From: Fidelibacterota bacterium
Lineage (GTDB): Bacteria > Fidelibacterota > UBA2242
Assembly: GCA_018002295.1 (NCBI GenBank)
Contig: JAGNGI010000009.1
Span: 1-51,425 of the forward strand
Length of the DNA: 51,425 nucleotides
Direction: 5' to 3'
Each line of letters starts with the position of its first letter. The stretch's first letter is position 1. The translations under genes were made by a program, and so were the position numbers. Below the pieces are notes generated by a model. That model saw nothing but the letters and a program-made list of their open reading frames with translations. It did no database searches and was not told where the DNA came from. Below are positions 7,949 through 16,291 of this stretch, piece after piece.

Positions 7949-10093
7949 ATGAAAAAAGGTGGCTATGTTTTAATCATGCTAGCAGTGCTGAGCACGATGA
8001 CAGAGGTGGGGTGGGGACAGGTAAGTATTACTCAATTTGAAACTGCATACAATCAAGATTTCAATTCATTAGCTAATACTAAAACGGATAATGCCTGGAC
8101 CGATAATTCCACTATCAGCGGGTGGTATTCAAACAGGACAGAGTACATCGCCGATAATGGTAGTAGTACAACTGGCGGTTTACATAGCTATGGATCGGCG
8201 GATGCCAGTGAGAGAGCATTAGGTGGACTTTCATCTAGTACGGCTTCCCCCGCTTTTGGTATTCGTTTAGTAAATAACACTGGAAACACTATTACTTCAT
8301 TTAATATTTCCTATAAAGGGGAGCAATGGAGGCAAACGGCGAATTCTCATACATTAGTTTTTTCTTATCAAGTAGATGCAACAGGAATTGAATCTGGAAC
8401 ATGGACATCTTTTTCAGATTTAGATTTTACAGTTTTGAAAACTGGTACCTCTAGCGCTCTTGATGGTAATGCTGAAGGTAATTACCAAAATGTATCATCA
8501 AATGTTATCATTGAAGTACCTAACGGACATGAAATATGGTTTCGTTGGCTAAAAACTGGAACTAATAGTCCTGGTTTAGCTATTGACGATTTATCTATAA
8601 CAGCTTATGAAATAAAAGTACCTACTATATCGGCAAATCCTAGTAGTCTGTCAGGTTTTTCTTATGTCGTTGGCTCTGGCCCATCTGCCGAGCAGACTTT
8701 TATGGTTAGTGGAACGAATCTAACGGCAGACATATCAATTTCGGCACCAGAACACTTTGAAATTTCAAAAACAAGTTGTTCGGATTTCACCTCATCGCTT
8801 ACTTTTGCTCAATCAGACGGTTCCGTGAACGAAACCATTATCTATGTGCGATTAAAAGCCGGCTTGGCAATTGGCTCATATAGTTCCGAAAAGATTACCT
8901 GTTCTTGTGAGGGGGCCGACGATCGAACTGTAACCTGTAGTGGCACTGTGACTAGTCCACTACCAAATGTTTGGATTAATGAAATTGATGCAGATCAAGC
9001 AAGTACAGATTCTTTGGAATTCATTGAACTATGCGGAATATCGGGATTAGATATAACTGGCTATTATATTGTATTATATAATGGTTCCAATAGCAATAAA
9101 TATTTGACCCATACTGTTGGTAGTTTTACATTTTCTAACGAAATAAACGGTTATGGATTTTATGTTGCAGGTTCAAATAATATAATTCAAAAAGATGATA
9201 CCCTTGGTAATGGAGAGGAAAATTTAATTCAAAACGGAGATCCTGATGCAGTCGCATTATTCAATTCATCCAAAGAATTAATTTTTTGGTATTCATATGG
9301 TGGTACTTTTATAGGTAATGCTTTTGATGATTTTCCACCGGTCTCATTTTATGTTAGTAAATCATCTATTGATATTGAGACAACTTCTATGGGTTTTTTA
9401 AAAAATACTAAACCTGAAGATTCAGAAACTGGAAATAACAATTTACTACCAACACCAGGAGCTGCTAATACCGATGGTACAACCGATCAATCTCTCCCCG
9501 TTTCTCTGACTTCTTTTTCTGCCCAGTCGCGCAATCAGTCCGTGGTGCTTTCCTGGCACACCGAGTCCGAAATCGAAAATCTCGGATTTATTATCCAAAA
9601 ACGGTTACCGGAATCCGGTGACTGGTTATTAGTTGCGGATTACACAACTTGCGAGGCGCTGGCTGGGCACGGCAGTACTTCTGAAGCACATGAGTATTCC
9701 TACACCGACGCGGCGGTCATCCCGGGTGCAACCTATCTTTATCGCCTCGGCGATGTGGATTACAAAGGAAAAGTAACCTGGCATAAAGAGGTCGAGGTTA
9801 AAGTCGAGGCTGAAAATGCGCAAGTTCCACTAGTATTTGGATTGAAGCCGGCCTATCCGAACCCGTTCAACCCGAGTGTCACTATACCTTACAGCTTGGC
9901 CGAAGACGGACAGATGTCGCTGAAGGTTTACAACCTGCGCGGTGAATTAGTCGAAGTACTTATAAGCACTTATGCTCTTAAAGGCACTTACTCTTACAAC
10001 TGGAGTCCGCAGAACCTGAGCGCTGGGATTTATCTGGTGCGCTTACAATCCGGCAATCATACATCAATGCAGAAAATAGTCTTCGTGAAATAA
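7949..10093 (+). CDS. secreted multidomain surface protein with T9SS-type C-terminal sorting domain
   Basis: This 714-residue protein follows AAGGAGG seven bases upstream of the ATG. A signal peptide (MKKGGYVLIMLAVLSTM) is followed by an N-terminal beta-rich domain (about 25-210, ending 'GLAIDDLSITAYE'). Next come an Ig-like segment (about 215-330, with Cys residues), a lamin-tail-like domain (about 335-500, 'VWINEIDADQASTDSLEFIEL') and a fibronectin-like stretch with 'LPVSLTSFSAQS...VVLSWHTESEIENLGF'. The C-terminal ~75 residues carry 'AYPNPFNPSVTIPYSL', 'LKVYNLRGELV' and 'LSAGIYLVRLQSG', the type-A sorting signature of type IX secretion and related FCB systems. It is probably exported and surface-attached. 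No enzymatic motif is recognised, so its function is unknown; lamin-tail modules often accompany secreted nucleases or adhesins. Confidence 0.82.
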   Translation: MKKGGYVLIMLAVLSTMTEVGWGQVSITQFETAYNQDFNSLANTKTDNAWTDNSTISGWYSNRTEYIADNGSSTTGGLHSYGSADASERALGGLSSSTASPAFGIRLVNNTGNTITSFNISYKGEQWRQTANSHTLVFSYQVDATGIESGTWTSFSDLDFTVLKTGTSSALDGNAEGNYQNVSSNVIIEVPNGHEIWFRWLKTGTNSPGLAIDDLSITAYEIKVPTISANPSSLSGFSYVVGSGPSAEQTFMVSGTNLTADISISAPEHFEISKTSCSDFTSSLTFAQSDGSVNETIIYVRLKAGLAIGSYSSEKITCSCEGADDRTVTCSGTVTSPLPNVWINEIDADQASTDSLEFIELCGISGLDITGYYIVLYNGSNSNKYLTHTVGSFTFSNEINGYGFYVAGSNNIIQKDDTLGNGEENLIQNGDPDAVALFNSSKELIFWYSYGGTFIGNAFDDFPPVSFYVSKSSIDIETTSMGFLKNTKPEDSETGNNNLLPTPGAANTDGTTDQSLPVSLTSFSAQSRNQSVVLSWHTESEIENLGFIIQKRLPESGDWLLVADYTTCEALAGHGSTSEAHEYSYTDAAVIPGATYLYRLGDVDYKGKVTWHKEVEVKVEAENAQVPLVFGLKPAYPNPFNPSVTIPYSLAEDGQMSLKVYNLRGELVEVLISTYALKGTYSYNWSPQNLSAGIYLVRLQSGNHTSMQKIVFVK

Positions 10094-10111
10094 TAAACCG
10101 CAGAGTGTGCC

Positions 10112-10130
10112 AAGATTTTAAAATCTTTTA
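10112..10130. terminator. possible weak terminator (palindrome plus T-run)
   Basis: AAGATTTTAAAATCTT is a perfect 16-base palindrome 18 bases after the stop of the sorted protein and runs into TTTT. The stem is all AT except for two GC pairs, so terminator strength is doubtful. Confidence 0.3.
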
Positions 10131-10255
10131 AGTTTTCTTAAGTACTTTTAAGAAATTAAAATATACTCGAGATTTACCGTCGTAAACATGTATTCATCAT
10201 TTCCGCTTTTTTCATTTTGACTTAGAATCTCGCGTAATTATCTTATGCGCGTCGA

Positions 10256-11281
10256 ATGGCAAGTGATTTTTCCGATAAGCAGAAAATTACCAGCGCCCAC
10301 GGCGCCGGCGGAAAATATAGCCACGACCTGATAACAGGACTTTTCCTGAAATATTTCAACAACGCACCGCTACGGGAATTGCTGGACTCGGCGATTCTAC
10401 CGGAAAGGCACGGACGATTGGTCTTCACAACCGATTCTCACGTAGTTCAACCACTTTTTTTCCCCGGCGGCGACATCGGTAAACTCGCCGTTTCGGGAAC
10501 GGTAAATGATTTGGCAGTCTGCGGAGCCAAGCCACTCTGGCTTTCCTGTGGAATGATAATCGAAGAAGGTCTCGAGATTGAAACGCTGGAAAAAATCGTG
10601 ATTTCAATGCAAAAAACCGCTCAATCAGCCGGTGTACAGATTGTTACCGGCGATACTAAAGTCGTGGGACACGGCGAAGCCGACGGGCTTTTTATCAACA
10701 CAGCCGGAATCGGCTATTTGCCGGAAAATCGCAATATCGCTAAATCGCTGATCACTCCCGGCGATAAGATCATCCTGAATGGCTTTATCGGCGATCACGC
10801 CGCCGCAATCATAAAAGCCCGCCACCAGTTTCAGATTGACCTTGATATTATCAGTGATTGCGCGCCGCTGAATAACTTGACTGAGGTTTTATACGAAAAT
10901 ATCACGGGCATCCGGATTATGCGCGATCCAACACGCGGCGGTCTGGCGACTACTCTGAATGAATTTTTGGACGGTAACCGCTTCGGGATGAGAATCAGCG
11001 AGGAATTTGTCCCGATTCGCAATGTCGTGCAGGGTTTATGCGAACCGCTGGGTTTCGATCCATTTTATCTTGCCAACGAAGGAAAAGTCGTAGTCGTAGT
11101 GGCAGAAAAATCAGCTGAAAAGGCTTTGCAAACGATGCGTTCGCATCCACTCGGCCGGAATGCCGCCCTAATCGGTGAAGTTATCGCTCAACCGGCTGGA
11201 CACGTTCTACTTAAAACCCGTATTGGCACTGAGCGAATTCTCGATATGCTGACCGGCGAAATGTTGCCACGAATATGTTAG
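10256..11281 (+). CDS. hypE: hydrogenase maturation protein HypE
   Basis: This 341-residue protein has the PurM/AIR-synthase-like fold. HypE dehydrates the carbamoyl group, delivered to its C-terminal cysteine by HypF, to thiocyanate, supplying the CN ligands of the [NiFe] hydrogenase active site. Visible landmarks are the start 'ITSAHGAGGKYSHDLI', 'FTTDSHVV', 'GTVNDLAVCGAKP', 'VTGDTKVV', 'RDPTRGGLATTLNE' and the obligate C-terminal PRIC. The only available start is ATG 10256, as a stop lies 21 bases upstream; no clear Shine-Dalgarno site is seen. hypA and hypB follow, but hypC, hypD, hypF and any hydrogenase subunits are absent from the window. SelD was considered because of the nearby tRNA-Sec, but the PRIC tail decides for HypE. 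Confidence 0.93.
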   Translation: MASDFSDKQKITSAHGAGGKYSHDLITGLFLKYFNNAPLRELLDSAILPERHGRLVFTTDSHVVQPLFFPGGDIGKLAVSGTVNDLAVCGAKPLWLSCGMIIEEGLEIETLEKIVISMQKTAQSAGVQIVTGDTKVVGHGEADGLFINTAGIGYLPENRNIAKSLITPGDKIILNGFIGDHAAAIIKARHQFQIDLDIISDCAPLNNLTEVLYENITGIRIMRDPTRGGLATTLNEFLDGNRFGMRISEEFVPIRNVVQGLCEPLGFDPFYLANEGKVVVVVAEKSAEKALQTMRSHPLGRNAALIGEVIAQPAGHVLLKTRIGTERILDMLTGEMLPRIC

Positions 11282-11288
11282 ATTGTAA

Positions 11289-11418
11289 CTCTCGCAAAGT
11301 CGCAGAGACGCAAAGAATCTATTTCGTTTTATTTTGGTGTCTTTATAAATGAGTATTTCTCTGTATTTAATAAACAGTAAAAAACTTTGCGCCTTAGCGT
11401 CTTTGCGAGAGATTATTC
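11289..11418 (+). repeat. MITE-like element, copy 1 (upstream of GxxExxY gene)
   Basis: The element runs 11289-11411 and begins and ends with 27-bp imperfect inverted repeats. The left end starts CTCTCGCAAAG and ends GACGCAAAG; the reverse complement of 11385-11411 matches at 23 of 27 positions. Bases 11303-11418 recur at 11854-11969 with 112 of 116 identities; all four differences are transitions. No coding capacity is seen in it. Confidence 0.8.
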
Positions 11419-11457
11419 TCTGCGTCCTGGCGAGAGAAATTTTAAGAGGATTTTAAT

Positions 11458-11835
11458 ATGGACGAAAATGATATTTCCAGGATCATTGTAGATTGCGCCT
11501 ATCATATCCATCGCGAACTCGGGCCTGGTCTTTTAGAATCGGTTTATGAAAAAGTATTGATGTATGAACTCGAAAAGAAAGGCCTTAACATAGACAATCA
11601 GGTCGCGATTCCCGTCAGATACCATGAAATTTCGTTAGAGTTAGGATTCAGAGCCGATCTTATTATTGAAAATAAAATCATTATCGAATTAAAATCTGTC
11701 GAAGAAATCCTCCCCGTTCATAAAAAACAACTCCTGACTTATTTGAAACTAACTGGGTTGAAGCTCGGTCTTCTCATAAATTTCAATTCTAACTTAATCA
11801 AAGATGGAATTACACGGATTGTCAATAATCTTTAA
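11458..11835 (+). CDS. GxxExxY family protein (PD-(D/E)XK nuclease-like)
   Basis: This 125-residue protein carries the family hallmark G24-x-x-E27-x-x-Y30 in 'ELGPGLLESVYE'. It also has a plausible PD-(D/E)XK site: D67 in 'GFRADLII' followed by E77-L-K79 in 'IIIELKS'. The family is widespread in environmental genomes, often in many copies, and its function is unknown; nuclease activity is inferred from the fold. AGAGG lies about ten bases before the ATG. The gene interrupts hypE and hypA and is bracketed by two nearly identical 116-bp direct repeats. This suggests it arrived as a cassette rather than being part of the maturation pathway. Confidence 0.85.
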   Translation: MDENDISRIIVDCAYHIHRELGPGLLESVYEKVLMYELEKKGLNIDNQVAIPVRYHEISLELGFRADLIIENKIIIELKSVEEILPVHKKQLLTYLKLTGLKLGLLINFNSNLIKDGITRIVNNL

Positions 11836-11853
11836 AGATATCTACTTCCCTCA

Positions 11854-11969
11854 CAGAGACGCAAAGAATCTATTTTGTTTTATTTTGGTGTCTTTATAAA
11901 TGAGTATTTCTTTATATTTAATAAACAGTAAAAAACTTTGCACCTTAGCGTCTTTGCGAGAGATTATTC
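11854..11969 (+). repeat. MITE-like element, copy 2 (downstream of GxxExxY gene)
   Basis: This copy matches 11303-11418 at 112 of 116 bases, in the same orientation. Its right terminal repeat (11936-11962, ending TTGCGAGAG) is intact. The outermost part of its left terminal repeat is missing, as CTCTCGCAAAG is replaced by unrelated sequence. It fills most of the 156-base gap between the GxxExxY gene and hypA. Confidence 0.8.
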
Positions 11970-11991
11970 CTAACGGTTTTACGAGAAAGCA

Positions 11992-12345
11992 ATGCATGAA
12001 CTAAAAATCGCCCAAAATATAATCGCTATCGCCGCCGATGAACTGGCTCAACGTCAGATTTCCACGGCTGTCAGGGTCATCCACTTCAAAGCCGGTCAGA
12101 TGCATGCCATTATACCGGAAACACTCCTATTCAATTTCGACACCATAAAATCTGAAATTCCGCAATTCGCACACGCCGTTCTGTCTATCGAAATAATTCC
12201 GTTACGGATCAAATGCCATCAATGTCAAAACATTTCCGAACTCGACGAACCGGTATTCGAGTGCCGGCATTGTCACGGAACCGATCTGGAAATAATCAAC
12301 GGCCAAGAAATGTTCGTTGACAATATCGAGATGGAAGATGGATAG
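11992..12345 (+). CDS. hypA: hydrogenase/urease nickel-insertion protein HypA
   Basis: This 117-residue protein delivers nickel to the hydrogenase large subunit together with HypB. The N-terminal M1-H2-E3 nickel-binding motif is present ('MHELKIAQNI'), and the structural zinc site is two CxxC pairs ('CHQCQN' and 'CRHCHG') at about 74-96. Length is normal for HypA (about 113-120). No strong Shine-Dalgarno site precedes the ATG; its 5' region is largely the second copy of the repeat that brackets the GxxExxY gene. That insertion may have displaced the native translation signal or coupling to hypE. Confidence 0.92.
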   Translation: MHELKIAQNIIAIAADELAQRQISTAVRVIHFKAGQMHAIIPETLLFNFDTIKSEIPQFAHAVLSIEIIPLRIKCHQCQNISELDEPVFECRHCHGTDLEIINGQEMFVDNIEMEDG

Positions 12346-12362
12346 CGATAGAAGTAATTATG

Positions 12363-12441
12363 ACACAGAGGAACACGGAGATTTTAATAATTATAAAAAT
12401 TACTCCATGAACCTCAGTGAATCCTCTGTGCGCCTCCGTGT
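12363..12441. repeat. small palindromic element between hypA and hypB
   Basis: Bases 12363-12380 (ACACAGAGGAACACGGAG) match the reverse complement of 12424-12441 at 14 of 18 positions, with about 43 AT-rich bases between. The ends alternate purine-rich AGAGG and CGGAG blocks, the same style as the repeats flanking the GxxExxY gene but a different sequence. It separates hypA from the true hypB start. Confidence 0.6.
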
Positions 12442-12460
12442 AACCCAAAAGGATCAAACT

Positions 12461-13138
12461 ATGGAAATCAAGATTGTGCGCAACGTTCTCGAAGCCAATG
12501 ACAAATTAGCCGCTGAAATTCGTCGGCGCACCGCAAATTCAAAAACATTACTCGTCAATTTGATGAGTTCACCCGGCTCCGGCAAAACCACTCTACTGGA
12601 AAAATTGATTCCGATGCTCCAGTCAAAAGCCTATAAAATCGGCGTGATCGAAGGCGACATCACCACCACGATGGATGCCGAGCGTCTTCAGCCTTTGAAC
12701 ATTCCCATTGTACAAATCAATACCGAACCATTTGGCGGCGACTGTCATCTCGGAGCAGAAGTAATTATGCCAGCGCTCGATAGTCTCGATCTGGCTAATC
12801 TCGATTTCGTCTTTATTGAAAATGTCGGTAATCTGGTTTGCCCGGCGGAATTCGATACCGGTGCTAATGTCAATGTGGTTGTTCTGAGTGTGACCGAAGG
12901 TGAGGACAAGCCACTCAAATATCCACTAATGTTTCGGGTCTGTCATCTGGCATTGATTAGTAAAACCGACCTACTCCCCTACCTCAATCTGAATCTGGAT
13001 TTACTACGCCAAAATATGTTGAGAATCAATCCCAATCTCACCATTTTCCCGATTTCAGCTCAGCGCGGAGACGGCCTTGCCGATCTGCGAGATTGGTTAA
13101 TTGAACACAAACGCTGGATTTCAGATGTTGCAGAATAA
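12461..13138 (+). CDS. hypB: hydrogenase maturation GTPase HypB
   Basis: This 225-residue SIMIBI-class GTPase powers nickel insertion with HypA. The P-loop is 'SSPGSGKTT' at 37-44, and the conserved metal site Cys95-His96 lies in 'GGDCHLGAE'. 'ENVGNLVCP' holds the second conserved cysteine (C127) and 'ISKTDLLP' is the guanine-specificity motif (usually NKxD; here SKTD, as in many HypBs). The N-terminal histidine-rich or CxxCGC nickel-storage extension of some HypBs is missing. The start is ATG 12461 with AAAAGGA upstream. A longer frame from 12317 overlaps hypA and runs through a palindromic element, so it is rejected. Confidence 0.92.
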   Translation: MEIKIVRNVLEANDKLAAEIRRRTANSKTLLVNLMSSPGSGKTTLLEKLIPMLQSKAYKIGVIEGDITTTMDAERLQPLNIPIVQINTEPFGGDCHLGAEVIMPALDSLDLANLDFVFIENVGNLVCPAEFDTGANVNVVVLSVTEGEDKPLKYPLMFRVCHLALISKTDLLPYLNLNLDLLRQNMLRINPNLTIFPISAQRGDGLADLRDWLIEHKRWISDVAE

Positions 13139-13188
13139 GGTCAAGCATTTTAACTTCGAACGCTTATTAATATGAAATGAGGAAAGTA

Positions 13189-13563
13189 ATGCCTAAGAAA
13201 ATATTAGTTATAGATGACGATGTTGACCTAATAGAAGTCCTGCGTTTGATGCTGGAGAAAAATGGCTATCTCGTAATAGATGCCCAAAACGGCACCCGCG
13301 GCTATCAATTAGTCGAAAAAGAACGCCCCGATCTCATCATTCTCGACGTTATGATGGCAACCTGGGACGAGGGATTTGAAGTTGTCCAAAAAATCCGCAA
13401 TAATCCCAAATTAGCCGCTACTCCTATTATTATGCTAACTGCCGTTAGCCAGCAAATGGGCATTCGATATGACAAAGACAAGGAAACCCTGCCGGTTGAG
13501 GAATTCATCGAGAAACCCGTAATGCCGGGTACCCTGCTGAACATAATTAAAAAGTATATCTAA
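13189..13563 (+). CDS. single-domain response regulator (CheY-like)
   Basis: This 124-residue receiver domain has no output module. The acidic pocket is 'VIDDDVD' near the N-terminus, the phospho-acceptor is D53 in 'ILDVMM', the switch Thr is in 'IMLTAVS', and the conserved Lys is in 'EFIEKPV'. The start at 13189 is preceded by GAGGAAAG with good spacing; an in-frame ATG at 13177 forms part of that ribosome site and is rejected. It follows hypB by 50 bases in the same direction and may be co-transcribed with the hyp genes. Its partner kinase is not identifiable here. Loop residues after D53 ('ATWDEGFE') resemble receiver proteins found beside hydrogenase loci, but that is only suggestive. Confidence 0.85.
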   Translation: MPKKILVIDDDVDLIEVLRLMLEKNGYLVIDAQNGTRGYQLVEKERPDLIILDVMMATWDEGFEVVQKIRNNPKLAATPIIMLTAVSQQMGIRYDKDKETLPVEEFIEKPVMPGTLLNIIKKYI

Positions 13564-14050
13564 TTGAGCTACATGACAAACTAATTTCCGCCATGCCGCA
13601 AGCGAGACTAAATTGGTTTCGGCTGAAAGAAAGTTTAAGACTGAAAAAAGTCTAAGACTTAAGTTCTTTCTCAGCCTCAGCCTCTTTACTCAACCTCTTT
13701 TCTCTGCCTTACTTTTCTAGTCTTGGAAGATTAAACCGCCAAGTTCGCCAAGAACCGCTAAATGAGAAAAATCCCAAAACCCAAATTCCAAATAGCTAAA
13801 CCAATTTCCGCAAAACTGACTCCCGTCTTCCTTCTCAGTCTCTTTTCTCAGTCTTTTTACTCAGCCTCTTTACTCTGCCTCTTTACTAATGACCAATGAC
13901 CAATGACCATTCGCTTCCCAGCCGGAGATGTTCTTAAGGCCGTAAGTAAATTAAACGGTCAGGTTGGGCGCTTCTCTTTACTCAACCTAAAAGAAAGACT
14001 AAGACTTAAGTTCTTTCTTAATCTCTATGATTATCTATTATCCGAATTAA
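13564..14050. repeat. gene-free stretch filled with dispersed CT-rich repeats
   Basis: About 490 bases carry copies of a degenerate motif CTCAGCCTCTTTACT. Two longer blocks (13648-13700 and 13991-14020) share TAAGACTTAAGTTCTTTCT. Bases 13888-13909 are a threefold AATGACC tandem, and 13829-13909 reappear in inverted form at 18950-19020. Fragments such as 'GCCAAGTTCGCCAAGAACCGC' at 13739-13759 resemble other dispersed repeats. I see no gene here. Confidence 0.65.
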
Positions 14051-15931
14051 TCAGGATAAAATCGCCTCAATTTCCTCTTTTTCTAACACTTCTTTTTCTA
14101 AAAGCGTATTTGCCATTTTATCCAGTAATTCCCTTTTCTCAATTAACATCTCTTTGGTTTCACGGTAGCATTTATCAATAATTTCTTTGACTTCTTCGTC
14201 AATCAATCTTTCGAGATGTTCTGAGCGCCTTTCAATTCCGGCTGATTGGTTGAGAAATCCCGGTGTTGAACGGTTGACTAGAGAATAATTCGGCAGTTTT
14301 TCGCTCATACCATACACAACGATCATATTTTTCACTAACTGAGCCACGCGTTCCAAATCATTGGAAGCGCCAGTCGAGATCTCATTAAAGACGATTTCTT
14401 CAGCGGCACGCCCGCCGAGTAATCCCTTTATTTTTCCAATAATTTCAGATTTAGTCATCAGGTAACGATCTTCGAGTGGCATTTGCAAAGTATAACCGAG
14501 CGCACCTATTCCTCTCGGCACTATGGATACTTTTTGCACCTGTTCGGCGCCTGGAGTAAAATATCCTACGATCGCATGACCCGATTCATGATAGGCGACG
14601 ATTTTACGTTCTTTTTCGTTGATAATTTTATTTTTCTTTTCCAAACCGGCAATAAGACGTTCGATAGCGGCTTCAAAATCAGATTGGGTAACTTCATCAC
14701 GATTGTTTCGGGCGGCTAAAAGAGCGGCCTCGTTACATACATTGGCAATTTCAGCACCGGCAAATCCAGGCGTTTGGGCGGCTAATTGCTTCAGGTCAAC
14801 GTCCGAGCTGAGTTTTAGATTGCGAGTATGCACTTTAAATATCGCTTCTCGACCTTTCATATCGGGACGGTCAACCAGCACCTGCCGATCGAATCGTCCG
14901 GGCCTTAGGAGAGCGGGATCAAGCACTTCCGGTCTGTTAGTAGCTCCGATAATTATTACCCCGACTCCGGGATCAAAACCGTCCATTTCAACCAGTAACT
15001 GGTTGAGCGTATTTTCACGCTCGTCGTAGCCGCCTCCATAAGTCAGAGCATTACCACGGCTTTTCCCGATAGCATCTATTTCATCAATGAAAATAATGCA
15101 GGGAGCGGCGGCTTTGGCTTGCTTGAACAAATCTCTGACCCGAGCCGCGCCTAAGCCGACAAACATTTCCACAAAATCTGAACCGCTGAGGTTAAAAAAA
15201 GGTACTCCGGCTTCTCCCGCCACGGCTCTGGCTAGCAAAGTCTTGCCAGTCCCGGGCGGTCCCACTAGCAATAAGCCCTTCGGTAATTTGCCCCCTAATC
15301 TTGTGTATTTTTTAGGATTCTTTAAAAAATCTACAACTTCTTTAACTTCCTCAACGGCTTCATCAACGCCAGCCACGTCGGAAAATTTAACCTGATTCTC
15401 CGGCTTTTCGGCATATATTTTAGCTTTATTCCGGCCGAAATCGAGCATCGGGTTGCTACTTCCCATTCGTCTGAAAATTACCCCCCATAAACCGATAAAA
15501 AAGATAATAGGAAATACCCAGTTCAGAAAAAAATTACGAAGCGAGTTCGACTCATACCTACCTTCAAAATTAACACCCGAGGCTTGTAATTTCGCCAACA
15601 GTTCCGGATCCGGAAGTTCCGGAATGCGGTTGACGATAAATTGCCGGGCTACCTGTTTTTCAATCGATGGCACTCTCAATCGCCACGGTGCGGTCGGGGC
15701 ATGAGTAAGCGCTTGCTCTTCATTAATATCTTCGGATTTGAATTCGCCTACGATGCGATCCTCGAAAATTACGATTCGCGCTACTTTTCCGGAATCCAAA
15801 GCATTTAAAAAGTCTCTATAGCTCAAGCGGACATTAGCCGGTCTATCCGGAAAAAATAACAACTGGGTAAAAATTATCATCAGTGTGATTAACCAGAAGT
15901 AAATCAGTGAAAATTTTTCATTTTTCTTCAT
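14051..15931 (-). CDS. ftsH: ATP-dependent zinc metalloprotease FtsH
   Basis: These 626 residues form the membrane-anchored AAA+ protease that removes misfolded membrane proteins and regulatory targets. Two membrane helices (about 9-27 and 135-153) flank the periplasmic domain. The AAA module has Walker A GPPGTGKT at 224-231, Walker B '[11 protein letters not shown]' at about 279-289, and the arginine-finger region '[13 protein letters not shown]'. The zinc site is H448-E-S-G-H452 ('AYHESGHAI'). Length is typical. It is transcribed alone, divergent from the exported protein gene at 16292. Functional partnership with LapB (3745) in controlling LpxC is possible by analogy. Confidence 0.96.
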   Translation of the reverse strand: MKKNEKFSLIYFWLITLMIIFTQLLFFPDRPANVRLSYRDFLNALDSGKVARIVIFEDRIVGEFKSEDINEEQALTHAPTAPWRLRVPSIEKQVARQFIVNRIPELPDPELLAKLQASGVNFEGRYESNSLRNFFLNWVFPIIFFIGLWGVIFRRMGSSNPMLDFGRNKAKIYAEKPENQVKFSDVAGVDEAVEEVKEVVDFLKNPKKYTRLGGKLPKGLLLVGPPGTGKTLLARAVAGEAGVPFFNLSGSDFVEMFVGLGAARVRDLFKQAKAAAPCIIFIDEIDAIGKSRGNALTYGGGYDERENTLNQLLVEMDGFDPGVGVIIIGATNRPEVLDPALLRPGRFDRQVLVDRPDMKGREAIFKVHTRNLKLSSDVDLKQLAAQTPGFAGAEIANVCNEAALLAARNNRDEVTQSDFEAAIERLIAGLEKKNKIINEKERKIVAYHESGHAIVGYFTPGAEQVQKVSIVPRGIGALGYTLQMPLEDRYLMTKSEIIGKIKGLLGGRAAEEIVFNEISTGASNDLERVAQLVKNMIVVYGMSEKLPNYSLVNRSTPGFLNQSAGIERRSEHLERLIDEEVKEIIDKCYRETKEMLIEKRELLDKMANTLLEKEVLEKEEIEAILS

Positions 15932-16291
15932 AACTGTCTCACCTCATCAGTTTTCAATTGACACTTCATTTATGAAAAATTTAAATCATTTCGGCTTATT
16001 TTGCCATTATAATTTCTCTCGGTAACTCAGGATTCATAAGATTAAGGAGTTATGTCAGCCTGAAAACATATTTAATTGTTTCAGTAGGTATTATAAGACT
16101 TGAATCAAACCGCATTTTCTTTAAATTACTTTGAAAATTATTAAATATCAAAATCTTACGAATACGCTGAAAATGCTAACAATTCTAAACTAAACATCTT
16201 TTTTGACTCGCGAAAATTCTTGCATTTCCAGAAATAACTCACTATAATTTATCACTTTTAAAATGAGAATCTACAACAAGGAGGACAATTT
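15932..16291. other. divergent promoter region between ftsH and the exported-protein gene
   Basis: About 360 AT-rich bases lie between divergent genes. The only clear signals are the plus-strand promoter-like pair at 16220-16248 and an AAGGAGG ribosome site at 16278-16284. No RNA element was recognised. Confidence 0.4.
16220..16248 (+). promoter_or_regulatory. candidate promoter for the exported protein gene
   Basis: A TTGCAT box at 16220-16225 is followed after exactly 17 bases by a perfect TATAAT at 16243-16248. The start codon lies 43 bases further on, behind AAGGAGG. The -35 box is only a half match, so the call rests mainly on the -10 box and the spacing. Confidence 0.45.

Noticed and set aside
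10256-11281. selD (selenophosphate synthase), considered because of the nearby tRNA-Sec
   Set aside because: The C-terminal PRIC, the 'SAHGAGGKYSHDLI' start and the hypA/hypB neighbours fit HypE, and no reactive Cys or Sec loop of SelD is present.
12317-12460. 48-residue N-terminal extension of HypB
   Set aside because: It overlaps hypA and crosses a palindromic element; ATG 12461 begins the conserved protein and has a ribosome site.
13903-14181. 92-residue plus-strand frame
   Set aside because: It is made from repeat sequence and the antisense of the ftsH 3' end.
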